The notes below the pieces were generated by a model. The model saw only the letters and a program-made list of their open reading frames with translations, was not told the origin of the DNA and ran no database searches. From NCBI GenBank assembly GCA_030849965.1, contig JAVDKL010000001.1:1656554-1720553 (forward strand): a stretch of 64,000 bases of DNA. The letters are read 5' to 3'. The position numbers and the translations under genes are program-made. Position 1 is the stretch's first letter. Every line of letters starts with the position of its first letter. Source of the DNA: Schauerella fraxinea. Lineage in GTDB: Bacteria > Pseudomonadota > Gammaproteobacteria > Burkholderiales > Burkholderiaceae_B. Positions 8,156 through 17,069 of the stretch are shown in pieces.

Positions 8156-9533
8156 CGCGTACCGAGTCGTCCAGTTGCAGCGCCAGTGCATCCAGATTGC
8201 GGCCCACGCCGGCAGCCTCGTCCGCCAATGCGGCATTGCGCTGCGTCATCGTCCCGATATGAATGACCGCCTCGTTGATCTGCCCCACACCGGCAGATTG
8301 TTCGCGAGTGGCCGTGGAGATGTCCGCCACCAGCGTGGCCACATCGCGCATCTGCTGCGCAATCGTGCCGATCGCCGCACGGGTTTGCGCCGCTTGCGCA
8401 TGTCCCTCACCCACCCGCTCGATCGACGCGCGAATCAGTGCCTCGATTGACTTTGCGGCTTCGGCACTGCGTTGTGCCAGTTGCCGCACTTCGGCGGCCA
8501 CCACCGCAAATCCACGACCTTCGGAGCCGGCGCGGGCGGCCTCAACGGCGGCATTGAGCGCAAGAATATTGGTTTGAAATGCAATGCTGTTGATGACGGC
8601 AATGGCTTCGGACATCTTGGTCGATGCCGCGCTCACCCCATCCATGGACTGCACCAGCGTATCCACCATCGTGGCGCCGCGATCGGCCGCGGCCGCCACT
8701 TCGACCACGCGCGCATCGGCCAGATCGACATTGCCGGCATTTTGCTGCACCGTCGCCGTCAACTGCTCCAGACTCGCCATGGTTTCTTCCACATTCGCCG
8801 CCTGACTTTCGGTTTGCTCGGAGATATTGGCGCTCGATGCAGCGATGGCCTGCGTCTGCCCGCCGATCTCACCAGCAGCCACACGCACGCGTCCGACGAT
8901 TCCGATCAAGCCATCGCCGATACCGTTGACCGCTTGTGTCAATCGACCGATCTCATCCGGGCGGCCCACGTCGGCCCGTGCGCGCAAATCGCCTTGCGCG
9001 AGTTTTTGCGCGACTGCCATGACGGCATTAAGCCGCTTGCCGACAAGTTGCCGCACCAGCGCAAACAGCACCGCCGCCAACACCATCAGCGCCAACAACG
9101 CGGCACCCGCATAGATCAAACGTGTTTGCCGCATCTCGGCCGTCAACTCCGACATGCTGGCATTACCCACCACCAGCCACTGCCATTCGGGCGCGTAGTC
9201 GTATGCGAAGAGCCGCTCATCGCCCTGCTGTTGCGTGCGCAAGACGCCTAGGCGTTGATCGAGCATGGCGGGAATGAGTGCAGCGCCCCGATCGTCGACG
9301 ATCGCGTCGGCGCCGCTGGTTGCACTGCGATTCGCACGCGCCACCGGCGTGAGATATGCACCCCGATCCTGACCCGCCGCGCCGGATACGACAAAATAGG
9401 ATCCCGTATCGCCGATCTTGCGCGCTTCCACATCGCGCTTGAGTGCGTCGGTGGTAGCACCGATATTTACCCCGACGAACAGAGCCCCGACAACCTGCCC
9501 CGACGCATCTTGGATAGGCCGATACACCGTCAT
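8139..9533 (-). CDS. Methyl-accepting chemotaxis protein, C-terminal part (after frameshift)
   Basis: 464 residues that form the C-terminal two thirds of a chemoreceptor. Visible in order are the end of a periplasmic Cache-type ligand domain ([19 protein letters not shown]), one transmembrane helix (about 138-165), a HAMP domain, and the methyl-accepting signalling domain with the conserved hairpin tip ([18 protein letters not shown]). The segment lacks its own N-terminal membrane anchor. The missing N-terminus lies immediately upstream in another frame (9530-10102), ending at a T6 run. The ATG of this frame overlaps the TGA of the upstream frame (ATGA), so a separately translated fragment is also conceivable. 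It would signal to CheA/CheW if assembled. Confidence 0.8.
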   Translation of the reverse strand: MTVYRPIQDASGQVVGALFVGVNIGATTDALKRDVEARKIGDTGSYFVVSGAAGQDRGAYLTPVARANRSATSGADAIVDDRGAALIPAMLDQRLGVLRTQQQGDERLFAYDYAPEWQWLVVGNASMSELTAEMRQTRLIYAGAALLALMVLAAVLFALVRQLVGKRLNAVMAVAQKLAQGDLRARADVGRPDEIGRLTQAVNGIGDGLIGIVGRVRVAAGEIGGQTQAIAASSANISEQTESQAANVEETMASLEQLTATVQQNAGNVDLADARVVEVAAAADRGATMVDTLVQSMDGVSAASTKMSEAIAVINSIAFQTNILALNAAVEAARAGSEGRGFAVVAAEVRQLAQRSAEAAKSIEALIRASIERVGEGHAQAAQTRAAIGTIAQQMRDVATLVADISTATREQSAGVGQINEAVIHIGTMTQRNAALADEAAGVGRNLDALALQLDDSVRAFQLA

Positions 9534-10102
9534 GTAAAAAACGTACCGAACAACGTTGCGGGTCCGGAAAACGACTGACCCTTGCTGAGTTGTGCATACG
9601 CGGGGCTGTCGGGGGCGAGCAACGTGCCCATCGCGCGTTGACCGTTGGCATCTTTGAGCGATGTGCTCACGCGAACGAAATCGCCACCGCGCTTGACGAA
9701 AATAGTCGCTACGCCACTCGTGCGCTCGGTAAACCGATCGGGCAGCGTGAAATTCAAATTCAGTATTTCATCATTGGCGCGCAACGCTGGCGTCAATTGC
9801 TCGCCCACTTTGATCTGTTGTGCGTTGTCGACCGAAAACCGGCTGCCGTAATCGGCCGCAAAGACGTCCATGAAGCGACCGGCTTCGGTTTGCACCGTGG
9901 CGCTATACATGCGCACCATCGACACGATACCGCGGGCCTCGACCTGCATGCGTTGGGTGGCTTCGCGTTCCAGGCTGGTGACCATACCGCGATAAAGCGC
10001 AGCGGCAAACACGAAAAATACAATGCTGACCATGATGAGGACGAGCAGGGACAGTCGGGTCGCGACGCTTGCAGCGCGCGTTTGTAGAGCGGGGGATGCC
10101 AT
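9530..10102 (-). CDS. Methyl-accepting chemotaxis protein, N-terminal part (before frameshift)
   Basis: 190 residues holding the first transmembrane helix ([20 protein letters not shown]) and most of a Cache_3/Cache_2-type periplasmic sensor domain. It ends [11 protein letters not shown], then stop, exactly where homologous receptors continue with YMTVYRPI. That continuation is found one frame away in the gene at 8139-9533. A one-base gain in the T6 run, or -1 ribosomal slippage there, joins both parts into a normal chemoreceptor of about 654 residues. I chose the ATG at 10102, preceded by GAGAAAT. As annotated, this piece alone is a truncated receptor lacking the signalling domain. Confidence 0.75.
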   Translation of the reverse strand: MASPALQTRAASVATRLSLLVLIMVSIVFFVFAAALYRGMVTSLEREATQRMQVEARGIVSMVRMYSATVQTEAGRFMDVFAADYGSRFSVDNAQQIKVGEQLTPALRANDEILNLNFTLPDRFTERTSGVATIFVKRGGDFVRVSTSLKDANGQRAMGTLLAPDSPAYAQLSKGQSFSGPATLFGTFFT

Positions 10103-10269
10103 GGGGATTTCTCGGGAGTCGAACGACGTTGATCGGCACGGCGAATGCACTAAGGCCAGATGTATCAACGACGCAGCGCTCGGAAAACTTAAATAAACCC
10201 TATAAATCAAAGGGTTTTAGGCCACCCAACGATACCGTGGCATGCCACGCTCTGCACGCACGGCAGGCT

Positions 10270-10306
10270 AAAAAAAACCCGCTCGCAATGATGCGAACGG
10301 GCTTTT
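10270..10306 (-). terminator. Rho-independent terminator after the 24-codon gene
   Basis: On the minus strand a GC-rich stem (GCCCGTTCGCA with TTGCGAGCGGG) is followed by eight T residues (positions 10277 to 10270). It lies 55 bp beyond the stop codon of the small membrane protein gene at 10361-10435. Confidence 0.85.
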
Positions 10307-10360
10307 CAGTATCTTCGGCAACGCGCGGCAACCCTTGCGGGTCCGCAACGCGCGCGGGTA

Positions 10361-10435
10361 TCAGCGCAGGCCGAAGAAGCTCAGTACAGCGACGATAACG
10401 ACGACCAGACCCACGATATAGATAATGCCGTTCAT
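10361..10435 (-). CDS. Small single-helix membrane protein, 24 residues
   Basis: A 24-codon gene starting ATG at 10435, preceded by a strong GGGAGAG ribosome site. The peptide starts MNGIIYIVG, continues as an unbroken hydrophobic helix rich in Val and Ile, and ends SFFGLR. A strong intrinsic terminator follows at 10270-10306, making a self-contained transcription unit. From memory, near-identical tiny membrane proteins occur in Burkholderiales genomes, but their role is unknown to me. The evidence for translation is the ribosome site, the uniform membrane helix with a terminal arginine, and the dedicated terminator. Confidence 0.7.
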   Translation of the reverse strand: MNGIIYIVGLVVVIVAVLSFFGLR

Positions 10436-10623
10436 ATTGTTCTCTCCCTCAAATTAAAAAAAAGCGCATGGTGCACACCGCAGCGCGACAGCAGTATCGA
10501 AGACGGCGCAACAATCGCGCGATACCCGCACACACCGTCGCAAAGGCATGTTGGTGATTGCCTTAGCAAGCGGCGGGCCTGACACCAGGAACCAAATAAA
10601 CGGCTTGCCACGCTGATTTCAAC

Positions 10624-10900
10624 GTGCTAGTCTAGCAAGCTGTTCTGCCTGCCGACCTTTGTTAACAGGCAAAACTTTCCGCTATATCGATCCGCAGGGC
10701 AATGCCCTCTAGCGTGATACGGACGATGCTTTTACGAATCAGCCTCACCCAAGGGGCCCTCGTTGTGGCGTCAGGCCACAAGCAGCCAAACGGAAACCCT
10801 AGCGGGTAACCTCACAGCCGCAACACGAGCAGGCAGCACACGCTGCCACTGATATAGCTTTACCCGTCAGGCACATAATTTCTTAAGAAAAAAGCCTGAC
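10624..10900. other. Hairpin-rich spacer, possible structured RNA or leader
   Basis: The 500-bp gap between 10436 and 10933 has no convincing gene, but its right half is full of short perfect inverted repeats: GCTA/TAGC (10625-10635), TGCCTG/CAGGCA (10646-10671), AGGGC/GCCCT (10696-10708), TTGTGG/CCACAA (10763-10781), ACCC/GGGT (10796-10807), GGCAGC/GCTGCC (10832-10847) and GTCAGGC/GCCTGAC (10866-10900), the last enclosing TTCTTAAGAA. I could not match it to a known riboswitch. It precedes the small genes at 10934 and 11150. Confidence 0.35.
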
Positions 10901-10933
10901 TTACAGTAGTCACGGCGCCAAGTTTTCACCCGG

Positions 10934-11131
10934 ATGGCAATACGATTGCGCAAGACGCGCACGGTCACCGGAGAACAACGCGCTTCATTTGTGTCATGTC
11001 TCCGTCCGATGCGCCATGCGTACCGGTCAAACAGCCACGAACGCTTCTACCTTGCCCCGGGACTGCCTGGTGCCGAGGCTTATCGTTCAACGCTCGCAAT
11101 CCTTAATCCGGATTACACGGAACTTACATAA
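10934..11131 (+). CDS. Hypothetical protein, 65 residues
   Basis: A 65-residue open frame, basic and arginine-rich at the N-terminus (AIRLRKTRTVTGEQR), with no recognised domain and no membrane segment. It starts 34 bp after the hairpin-rich spacer and ends 18 bp before the next plus-strand frame. There is no good ribosome site. It may be real because of its spacing, but could equally be part of an untranslated leader. Confidence 0.3.
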   Translation: MAIRLRKTRTVTGEQRASFVSCLRPMRHAYRSNSHERFYLAPGLPGAEAYRSTLAILNPDYTELT

Positions 11132-11149
11132 AGGCGTGGCGCCTTATGG

Positions 11150-11488
11150 ATGATAAAAATTATGCGTAACACCAATCAACTCAATACCACCACCAAAAAC
11201 CTTTTTCCCGAATCGTTTACTGCACCTACCACCAAAAACATCTGGCGCGACCAGTTGATCCGTCGCACCAGCGGCGATCGCCTGGATCAAGCCGCGATTA
11301 ACGTGGGCGACATCGTTTACCTCAAGCCGGTCGACGGCCCTGCCTTCCGCAGCCGCGTGATTTTCAATACGCCGATTGCAGGCCAGACGACGTACACCAG
11401 CGAAACCGTGGGTCATCCGCGAATTCGTGCGCGATTCCATCATGCCGACGTGCATGCCCTGGAGTCGGCTCACGAACTTCGTAGCTGA
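11150..11488 (+). CDS. Hypothetical protein, 112 residues
   Basis: A small soluble protein of 112 residues (or 108 from the ATG at 11162). It has a Thr/Asn-rich N-terminus (NQLNTTTKNLFPESF), a central segment VGDIVYLKPVDGPAFRSRV reminiscent of a small beta-barrel, and a His/Arg-rich tail. I do not recognise the family. A perfect 6-bp hairpin (AAGGCG/CGCCTT, 11131-11145) precedes the start. Its 3' end overlaps the end of the convergent LysR gene by 19 bp. Confidence 0.45.
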   Translation: MIKIMRNTNQLNTTTKNLFPESFTAPTTKNIWRDQLIRRTSGDRLDQAAINVGDIVYLKPVDGPAFRSRVIFNTPIAGQTTYTSETVGHPRIRARFHHADVHALESAHELRS

Positions 11489-12420
11489 TCCTCGCGCTGG
11501 ACCCCATCGAGCGCCGCTTCGCGGCGCTCGATGTCGTTTAAGGCGTCGGTCACCATGTCGATGAACGCCTCCATGCGCTCCGGTAACTGCCGCCCCGTCA
11601 TGACCTGGATCTGCACGCTGCGAAAGTGCATTTCCGCATCGGTCAACGGCACGGCCACCAAATCCATGCGGGCCAGACGGTCCGCCATCGACACATAGCC
11701 TGCCAGCAGGATGGAATCGCTTTCGCGCACCATCGCCTGAAGCGAGCCCGCGTAGTTGGTGGTAACCGCCGGCTCCACAAATACGCCCGCCATGCCGCGC
11801 GAGTGATCGAACATCTTGCGGGTAATCGACCCCTTGTCAGTCAACGCCAGCGGATAGGCCTCGATCTCGGCCATGCTCACCGCCTTGCGGCCCGCCAGCG
11901 GATGGCCTTTTGCCATCACCGCCATGACCGACGATTGAATCGCATGCCGCACGGCAATGCCGGGTTCGGGCTCGACGCTGAAGGTCACGGCAATATCCGA
12001 TTCGCCCTCCATCACCCGATCGGTGGCTGTTTTTGCCGAACCCACCCACATGAAAAATCGCGTATCGGGAAACTGCTTTCGAAATCGCGCGATCGCCGCC
12101 GGAATCACATCGTTCGATAATCCCTGCGCACAAGACACCCGAATCAGATTACCCGGCGAGCCGTGCAAACTGGCAATGGCATTGAGCGTGGCTTCGGATT
12201 CGAGCGCCGTGCGGCGCGCGTGCGCCAACAGCACGTGTCCCGCTGGCGTGAGCGACATACCGCGCGAGGCACGGTCGAAGAGCGGTGCGCCCACCTCCTG
12301 TTCAAGTCGGGTGATCTGCCGGCTGATCGCCGAAATCGCCACATGTAATGTGGCCGATGCGGCACTCAAACTACCCGCCTGAGCCACTTCCAAGAAATAT
12401 TTGAGTCCGGAATTGAGCAT
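11470..12420 (-). CDS. LysR-family transcriptional regulator
   Basis: A 316-residue LTTR with the N-terminal winged helix-turn-helix (LKYFLEVAQAGSLSAASATL, AISRQITRLEQEVGAPLFDR), followed by a two-lobed effector domain. I used the ATG at 12420 because the family domain starts right there; the frame extends 21 residues further upstream without similarity. It is transcribed divergently from the dipeptide-type ABC operon (12539 onward), the classical arrangement for an LTTR controlling its neighbour, with a candidate inverted-repeat operator between them. The inducer is unknown. Confidence 0.9.
   Translation of the reverse strand: MLNSGLKYFLEVAQAGSLSAASATLHVAISAISRQITRLEQEVGAPLFDRASRGMSLTPAGHVLLAHARRTALESEATLNAIASLHGSPGNLIRVSCAQGLSNDVIPAAIARFRKQFPDTRFFMWVGSAKTATDRVMEGESDIAVTFSVEPEPGIAVRHAIQSSVMAVMAKGHPLAGRKAVSMAEIEAYPLALTDKGSITRKMFDHSRGMAGVFVEPAVTTNYAGSLQAMVRESDSILLAGYVSMADRLARMDLVAVPLTDAEMHFRSVQIQVMTGRQLPERMEAFIDMVTDALNDIERREAALDGVQREDQLRSS
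11506..11532. other. Perfect 12-bp stem with 3-base loop in the LysR 3' coding end
   Basis: ATCGAGCGCCGC / GCGGCGCTCGAT around TTC forms a perfect hairpin within the last codons of the LysR gene, close to the overlap with the convergent small gene. It has no T tract. It may slow or stop converging transcription. Confidence 0.4.
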
Positions 12421-12451
12421 TGGGGTTAACCCGAAATTTCCAATAAAAGCA

Positions 12452-12489
12452 AATGCTTTGCGAATCATTCTAATTGTTGGCAAAGCGTT
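12452..12489. promoter_or_regulatory. Candidate LysR operator between LysR gene and peptide ABC operon
   Basis: AATGCTTTGC (12452-12461) and GCAAAGCGTT (12480-12489) match as an inverted repeat at 9 of 10 positions, separated by 18 bp, in the 118-bp divergent gap. The location and dyad symmetry fit a regulator site; binding by this LysR protein is inferred. Confidence 0.4.
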
Positions 12490-12538
12490 GCGTCTCTAGA
12501 ATCGACCCCTTTTCGCCCCCAAAGGGATAAAACTCGTC

Positions 12539-14155
12539 ATGTCCGCACGCTTTTCGCTTCTCGCCCGGCTCGTCTGTAGCTTAGGCTGTGTTGTCGCCAC
12601 CGGCGCGCACGCTCAGACGTTGAAAATCGGTTTGGCCTCCGAGCCGACCGCCATCGACCCGCATTATCACCAGGCCACGCCGAACGACGCGCTTACCGCG
12701 CACATCTTCGAACCGCTGGTGGGCATGAACGGCGACATGAAGCTGCAGCCCGTGCTGGCCTCCTCCTGGGAAGCGACCACCGACACGACCTGGACGTTCA
12801 AGCTGCGCCCGGACGTCACATTCTCCAACGGCGAAGCCTTCACGGCCGACGACGTCGTTTTTTCGCTTTGCCGCGTGATCAATAACGAAACCGCCATCAG
12901 CGGCGGTGCGATGAACGTGGTCAAGCGCATCGCCAGCATCGAAACGCCCGATGCGCACACCGTCAAGATGACGACGAAGTCGCCCTACCCTGTGCTGCCC
13001 AATGAATTGGCACGCGTGGCCATGGTGTGGAACGGCATCGCCGAGCACGGCAAGCTCAACTTCGACCCGGCCAAAGGCTGCGGCGTGACGGGCGCCTGGC
13101 CCACGGTCAACGATTTCAATAGCGGTAAAGCCACGATCGGCACCGGCGCCTACACGCTTAAATCGTACGTGAAGGGCAATGCCATCGAACTCACGCGCAA
13201 CGATAAGTACTGGGGCGAGAAGCCTTCCTGGGAAACCGTGCGCATGGTGTCCGTGCCGTCGGCCGGTCCGCGTTTGACGGGTCTGTTGGCCGGTGACTTC
13301 GATCTGATCGAAAACCCCGCTGCCCGCGACTTGAAGCGCATCAAGGAAGCCGGCCTGGGCTACACGATCAAGCCGTCGGTTCGCGTGATGTTCTTCCAAC
13401 TGGACGCCGGCCGCAATCCAAGCCCGATGGTCAAGTCGCCCAAGGGCGATAACCCGCTGCAGGATGCCCGCGTACGCCGCGCCATGTCGATGGCCATCGA
13501 CCGCAAGACCATCGTCGAACGCATCATGGATGGCGTCGCCACCCCGGCGTATCAGTTCCTGCCCGACGGCATGTTTGGCGCCCTGCCCAACGCGCCCGAG
13601 TTGAAGTACGACCCGAAAGCCGCGAAGGCGCTGTTGACCGAGGCCGGCTATCCCGATGGCTTCGAACTCACGCTGTCGTCGACCAACGACCGCTACATCA
13701 ACGACGCGCAAATCACGCAAGCCGTGGCCCAGTACCTGAGCCGCATCGGCATCCGCACCACGGTGGATACGATGACGCGCTCGGTGTATTTCCCGCGCCG
13801 CGCCAAGCGTGACTTCAGCGCCTCGCTGGGCGGCTGGGGTTCGGAAACGGGCGAAGCCAGCAACTTCATCCAGTACTGGACCACGACCACCAATACGCAA
13901 CTCGGCCTGGGCAGCAGCAACTACGGCGCGTTTTCCAATCCTGAGCTCGACACGAAGTTCGTGGAAGCGCTGCGCACGGTGGACGACACCAAACGTGCCG
14001 CCTTGCTCAACGACGTGATCAAAATCGCTTTGGACGACATGCCCAATATCCCGCTACATTTCGAAAGCGGCGTGTGGGCTTTCCGCAAGGGTCTGAGCTA
14101 TGAAGGCCGCGCCGATCAGCGCACGACCGCCATGGCGACCCGTCCGGTCAAGTAA
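12539..14155 (+). CDS. Dipeptide/oligopeptide ABC transporter, substrate-binding protein
   Basis: A 538-residue periplasmic binding protein of family 5 (DppA/OppA type). A Sec signal peptide ends with GAHAQ near residue 26. Family features include PTAIDPHYHQ, the LASSWEAT and WTFKLRPDVTFSNGEAFTAD segments, and TGAYTLKSYVKG. First gene of a seven-gene operon with permeases, ATPases, a hydrolase and an M20 peptidase. A small AAAAG/CTTTT hairpin (14155-14168) sits just after the stop and could reduce read-through, giving more binding protein than permease. The ligand is likely a peptide or amidated compound because of the downstream hydrolases. Confidence 0.9.
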   Translation: MSARFSLLARLVCSLGCVVATGAHAQTLKIGLASEPTAIDPHYHQATPNDALTAHIFEPLVGMNGDMKLQPVLASSWEATTDTTWTFKLRPDVTFSNGEAFTADDVVFSLCRVINNETAISGGAMNVVKRIASIETPDAHTVKMTTKSPYPVLPNELARVAMVWNGIAEHGKLNFDPAKGCGVTGAWPTVNDFNSGKATIGTGAYTLKSYVKGNAIELTRNDKYWGEKPSWETVRMVSVPSAGPRLTGLLAGDFDLIENPAARDLKRIKEAGLGYTIKPSVRVMFFQLDAGRNPSPMVKSPKGDNPLQDARVRRAMSMAIDRKTIVERIMDGVATPAYQFLPDGMFGALPNAPELKYDPKAAKALLTEAGYPDGFELTLSSTNDRYINDAQITQAVAQYLSRIGIRTTVDTMTRSVYFPRRAKRDFSASLGGWGSETGEASNFIQYWTTTTNTQLGLGSSNYGAFSNPELDTKFVEALRTVDDTKRAALLNDVIKIALDDMPNIPLHFESGVWAFRKGLSYEGRADQRTTAMATRPVK

Positions 14156-14191
14156 AAGCCCGCTTTTTAAGTCGTTATAGGAATCCGTACC

Positions 14192-15169
14192 TTGGCGCTG
14201 TTTATCCTACGCAGGCTGCTACAAAGCCTGTTCGTTCTTCTTGCGGTGTCGGTAGTCGTCTTCTTCGCCGTGTATGCGGTGGGCGACCCCATCGAACTGC
14301 TGGTCAGCCCCGAGGTCGGGCAGGCCGAGCGTCAAGCGCTGATCGCGCGGCTCGGCCTGGACTTACCCATTTGGCAACAGTACGGCCACTTTCTGTGGAA
14401 CGCCTTGCATGGCGACCTCGGAAACTCGTTTGTGCACGGGATGCCCGCGGTCGAACTGATCGTGCAACGCATCCCGGCCACGTTCGAGCTGGTGGTCGTG
14501 GCCATCACCCTCACCTGTATTATCGGCATCCCGCTCGGCCTGGTGGCCGGGCTGTACCGCGACGCCCCGTTGGGCCGCGGCATCATGGCCACCTCGGTGC
14601 TGGGCTTTTCGTTGCCCAACTTCTGGCAAGGCATGGTGTTCATTTTGCTGTTTGCCGTATGGCTGGGCTGGTTGCCCGCCTCGGGCCGCGGCCCCACGGT
14701 GGACGTGCTTGGCGTGCCGTTCAGCATTTTCACCGCTGAAGGGTGGCGCCACGTGGCCATGCCGGCCGTGAACCTGGCCATCGCCAACATCGCCTTGATC
14801 CTGCGCCTTACCGCCACGGGCGTGGTCGAAGCCCGCTCGCAAGACTATGTGAAGTTCGCACGCGCCAAGGGTGTGAAGCCCGGGCGCATCGTGCGCCGTC
14901 ACATCCTGCGCAACATCCTGATCCCCGTCGTGACCGTGATCGGCATGGAGTTCGGCAGCCTGATCGCCTACTCCACCATTACCGAAACCGTGTTTTCGTG
15001 GCCCGGCATGGGCAAGCTGTTGATCGACAGCGTGTATCAGCTCGACCGCCCCGTGGTCGTGGCCTACGTGATGCTCGTGACCCTGATTTTCGTGGTGATC
15101 AACCTGATCGTCGACATTCTCTACGCCGTGCTCGATCCGCGCGTGCAACTCCTCGAACCGGCGCACTGA
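14192..15169 (+). CDS. Peptide ABC transporter permease (DppB-like)
   Basis: A 325-residue inner-membrane permease with a TTG start preceded by AGGA. The N-terminus ALFILRRLLQSLFVLLAVS is the classical first helix of DppB/OppB proteins. The GDLGNSFVHGMPAVELI segment and the EAA-type loop (DYVKFARAKGVKPGRIVRRH) are clear. It pairs with the DppC-like permease, which starts 2 bp after its stop codon. Confidence 0.9.
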   Translation: MALFILRRLLQSLFVLLAVSVVVFFAVYAVGDPIELLVSPEVGQAERQALIARLGLDLPIWQQYGHFLWNALHGDLGNSFVHGMPAVELIVQRIPATFELVVVAITLTCIIGIPLGLVAGLYRDAPLGRGIMATSVLGFSLPNFWQGMVFILLFAVWLGWLPASGRGPTVDVLGVPFSIFTAEGWRHVAMPAVNLAIANIALILRLTATGVVEARSQDYVKFARAKGVKPGRIVRRHILRNILIPVVTVIGMEFGSLIAYSTITETVFSWPGMGKLLIDSVYQLDRPVVVAYVMLVTLIFVVINLIVDILYAVLDPRVQLLEPAH

Positions 15170-15171
15170 CC

Positions 15172-16086
15172 ATGGCAGATCCCAATCAATCCAAGCGCGT
15201 GCCCACGCGCGGCCCCATGCTGGAAACGCCGCGCCGCAACGCCATTCTCAAAAAACTCAACGCGCGCCCCACCGTGCGCGGCTCGGCCATCGCCCTGGCG
15301 GTGCTGATGCTGTTCGTGCTGATTGCGCCGTATTTCGCGCCGCAAAATCCCTACGACCTGATGGCGTTGAACATCATGGACGGCCGGCTCGCCCCCGGTG
15401 CGGAAAGCCTGGAAGGCGGCCGCTATTGGCTCGGCACCGATTCGCAAGGCCGCGACATGCTGAGCGCCATCCTGTATGGCCTGCGCATCAGCTTGCTGGT
15501 GGGCCTCTCGGCCGTGCTGCTGTCCACCCTGATCGGCTCGTTTCTCGGCCTGCTGGCCGCGTTCAAGGGCGGCTGGATCGACACGGCCATCATGCGTCTG
15601 GTCGACTTCATCCTGGGCTTTCCCACGATTCTGGTGGCCCTCGTGCTATTGGCCGTGATGGGCCGTGGCGTCGACAAGGTGGTGATCGCGCTCGTGGTCG
15701 TGCAGTGGGCGCACTATGCGCGCATCATGCGCGGCCGCGCGCTGCAGGAACGCCGCAAGGAATATATCGAAGCCGCGCAAAACCTGGGCTTTCCGGCCTG
15801 GCGCATCATGCTCTTTCATCTGATGCCCAACTGCCTGAGCCCGGTGATGGTGTTTGCCACCATCCAGATCGCCACGGCCATCGTGCTTGAAGCGACCTTG
15901 TCGTTCCTGGGCGTGGGCGTGCCGGTAACGGAACCGTCGCTGGGCCTCCTGATCGCCAGCGGCTTCGAATACCTGCTCTCCGGCGACTACTGGATCAGCA
16001 TGTTCCCGGGCATCGCACTGCTGTTGCTGATCCTGTCCATCAACATCATCGGCGACCGCATGCGCGCCAGCCTGGATCCGCGATGA
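15172..16086 (+). CDS. Peptide ABC transporter permease (DppC-like)
   Basis: A 304-residue permease. I used the ATG at 15172 because the upstream open frame runs inside the DppB-like gene. The N-terminal helix (AIALAVLMLFVLIAPYFAP), the GTDSQGRDMLSAILYGLRIS signature and the EAA loop (EYIEAAQNLGFPAWRIML) are all diagnostic of DppC/OppC proteins. Its end overlaps the following ATPase gene by 4 bp (ATGA). Confidence 0.9.
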   Translation: MADPNQSKRVPTRGPMLETPRRNAILKKLNARPTVRGSAIALAVLMLFVLIAPYFAPQNPYDLMALNIMDGRLAPGAESLEGGRYWLGTDSQGRDMLSAILYGLRISLLVGLSAVLLSTLIGSFLGLLAAFKGGWIDTAIMRLVDFILGFPTILVALVLLAVMGRGVDKVVIALVVVQWAHYARIMRGRALQERRKEYIEAAQNLGFPAWRIMLFHLMPNCLSPVMVFATIQIATAIVLEATLSFLGVGVPVTEPSLGLLIASGFEYLLSGDYWISMFPGIALLLLILSINIIGDRMRASLDPR

Positions 16087-17069
16087 GCCAAGATAAAACC
16101 CTATTGCACGTGCGCGGCTTGCGCACGGCCTTTCACACCGAAGCCGGCGCCTGGCCGGCGGTCGATGGCGTGGATTTCACCGTGCGACGCGGCGAAATCG
16201 TGGGCCTGGTGGGCGAATCGGGATCGGGCAAATCCGTGACCGGCTTTTCGCTCATCGGCCTCATCGACCCGCCGGGCGAAGTGGTCGACGGCGAAGTGAT
16301 CTTCGACGGCGTCGACCTCTGTAAGCAGACGGAAGAGCAACTGCGCAAACTGCGCGGCGACCGCATCGCCATGATCTTTCAAGATCCGCTGATGACGCTC
16401 AATCCCGTGCTCAAAGTGGGCGAGCAAATGCGTGAAGCCATCTTCACGCACTACCCCAAAACGACGCGCAAGCAAGCCAACGCGCGCTGTGTGGAAGCGC
16501 TCGAAATGGTGGGCATCCCGAGTGCCGCCACGCGCCTGGACAACTATCCGCATGAGTTTTCGGGCGGTATGCGCCAACGCGTGGCCATCGCCATCGCGAT
16601 GCTCAACCAACCCGAACTGATCATCGCCGACGAGCCCACCACCGCGCTGGACGTGACGATTCAAGGCCAGATCCTGTATCAGATGCAGAAGCTGTGCCGC
16701 GCGCACGATACGGCGCTGATCTGGATCACGCACGATCTGGGCGTGGTGGCCGAGCTGGCCGATCGCGTGGCGGTGATGTATGCGGGCCGCATCGTCGAAA
16801 CCGGCACGGTGGACGAGGTGCTGTCCGCACCGCGCCATCCCTATACGCGCGGCTTGCTCGATTCGATGCCCAGCACCGCCGAGCCCGGCCAACGCCTGCA
16901 CCAGATCGACGGCATGGCGCCGACGCTCGCCGGCCGCGAAATCGGCTGTGCCTTCCGCCCCCGCTGCCCCAACGCCATCGCGCGCTGCGCCGAAGCGCCC
17001 CCTGAAAATACGGTCGAAGGCGAGCGTAGCTATCGCTGCTACGTGCCCCTCGTCCAGGAGCTTGTATGA
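16083..17069 (+). CDS. Peptide ABC transporter ATP-binding protein (DppD-like)
   Basis: A 328-residue ABC ATPase with Walker A GESGSGKS, signature [16 protein letters not shown], Walker [13 protein letters not shown] and the C-terminal oligopeptide-transporter extension ([12 protein letters not shown]) plus a Cys-rich end ([14 protein letters not shown]) that in this family binds an iron-sulfur cluster. It pairs with the DppF-like ATPase in the same operon. The 4-bp overlaps on both sides show translational coupling. Confidence 0.92.
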   Translation: MSQDKTLLHVRGLRTAFHTEAGAWPAVDGVDFTVRRGEIVGLVGESGSGKSVTGFSLIGLIDPPGEVVDGEVIFDGVDLCKQTEEQLRKLRGDRIAMIFQDPLMTLNPVLKVGEQMREAIFTHYPKTTRKQANARCVEALEMVGIPSAATRLDNYPHEFSGGMRQRVAIAIAMLNQPELIIADEPTTALDVTIQGQILYQMQKLCRAHDTALIWITHDLGVVAELADRVAVMYAGRIVETGTVDEVLSAPRHPYTRGLLDSMPSTAEPGQRLHQIDGMAPTLAGREIGCAFRPRCPNAIARCAEAPPENTVEGERSYRCYVPLVQELV

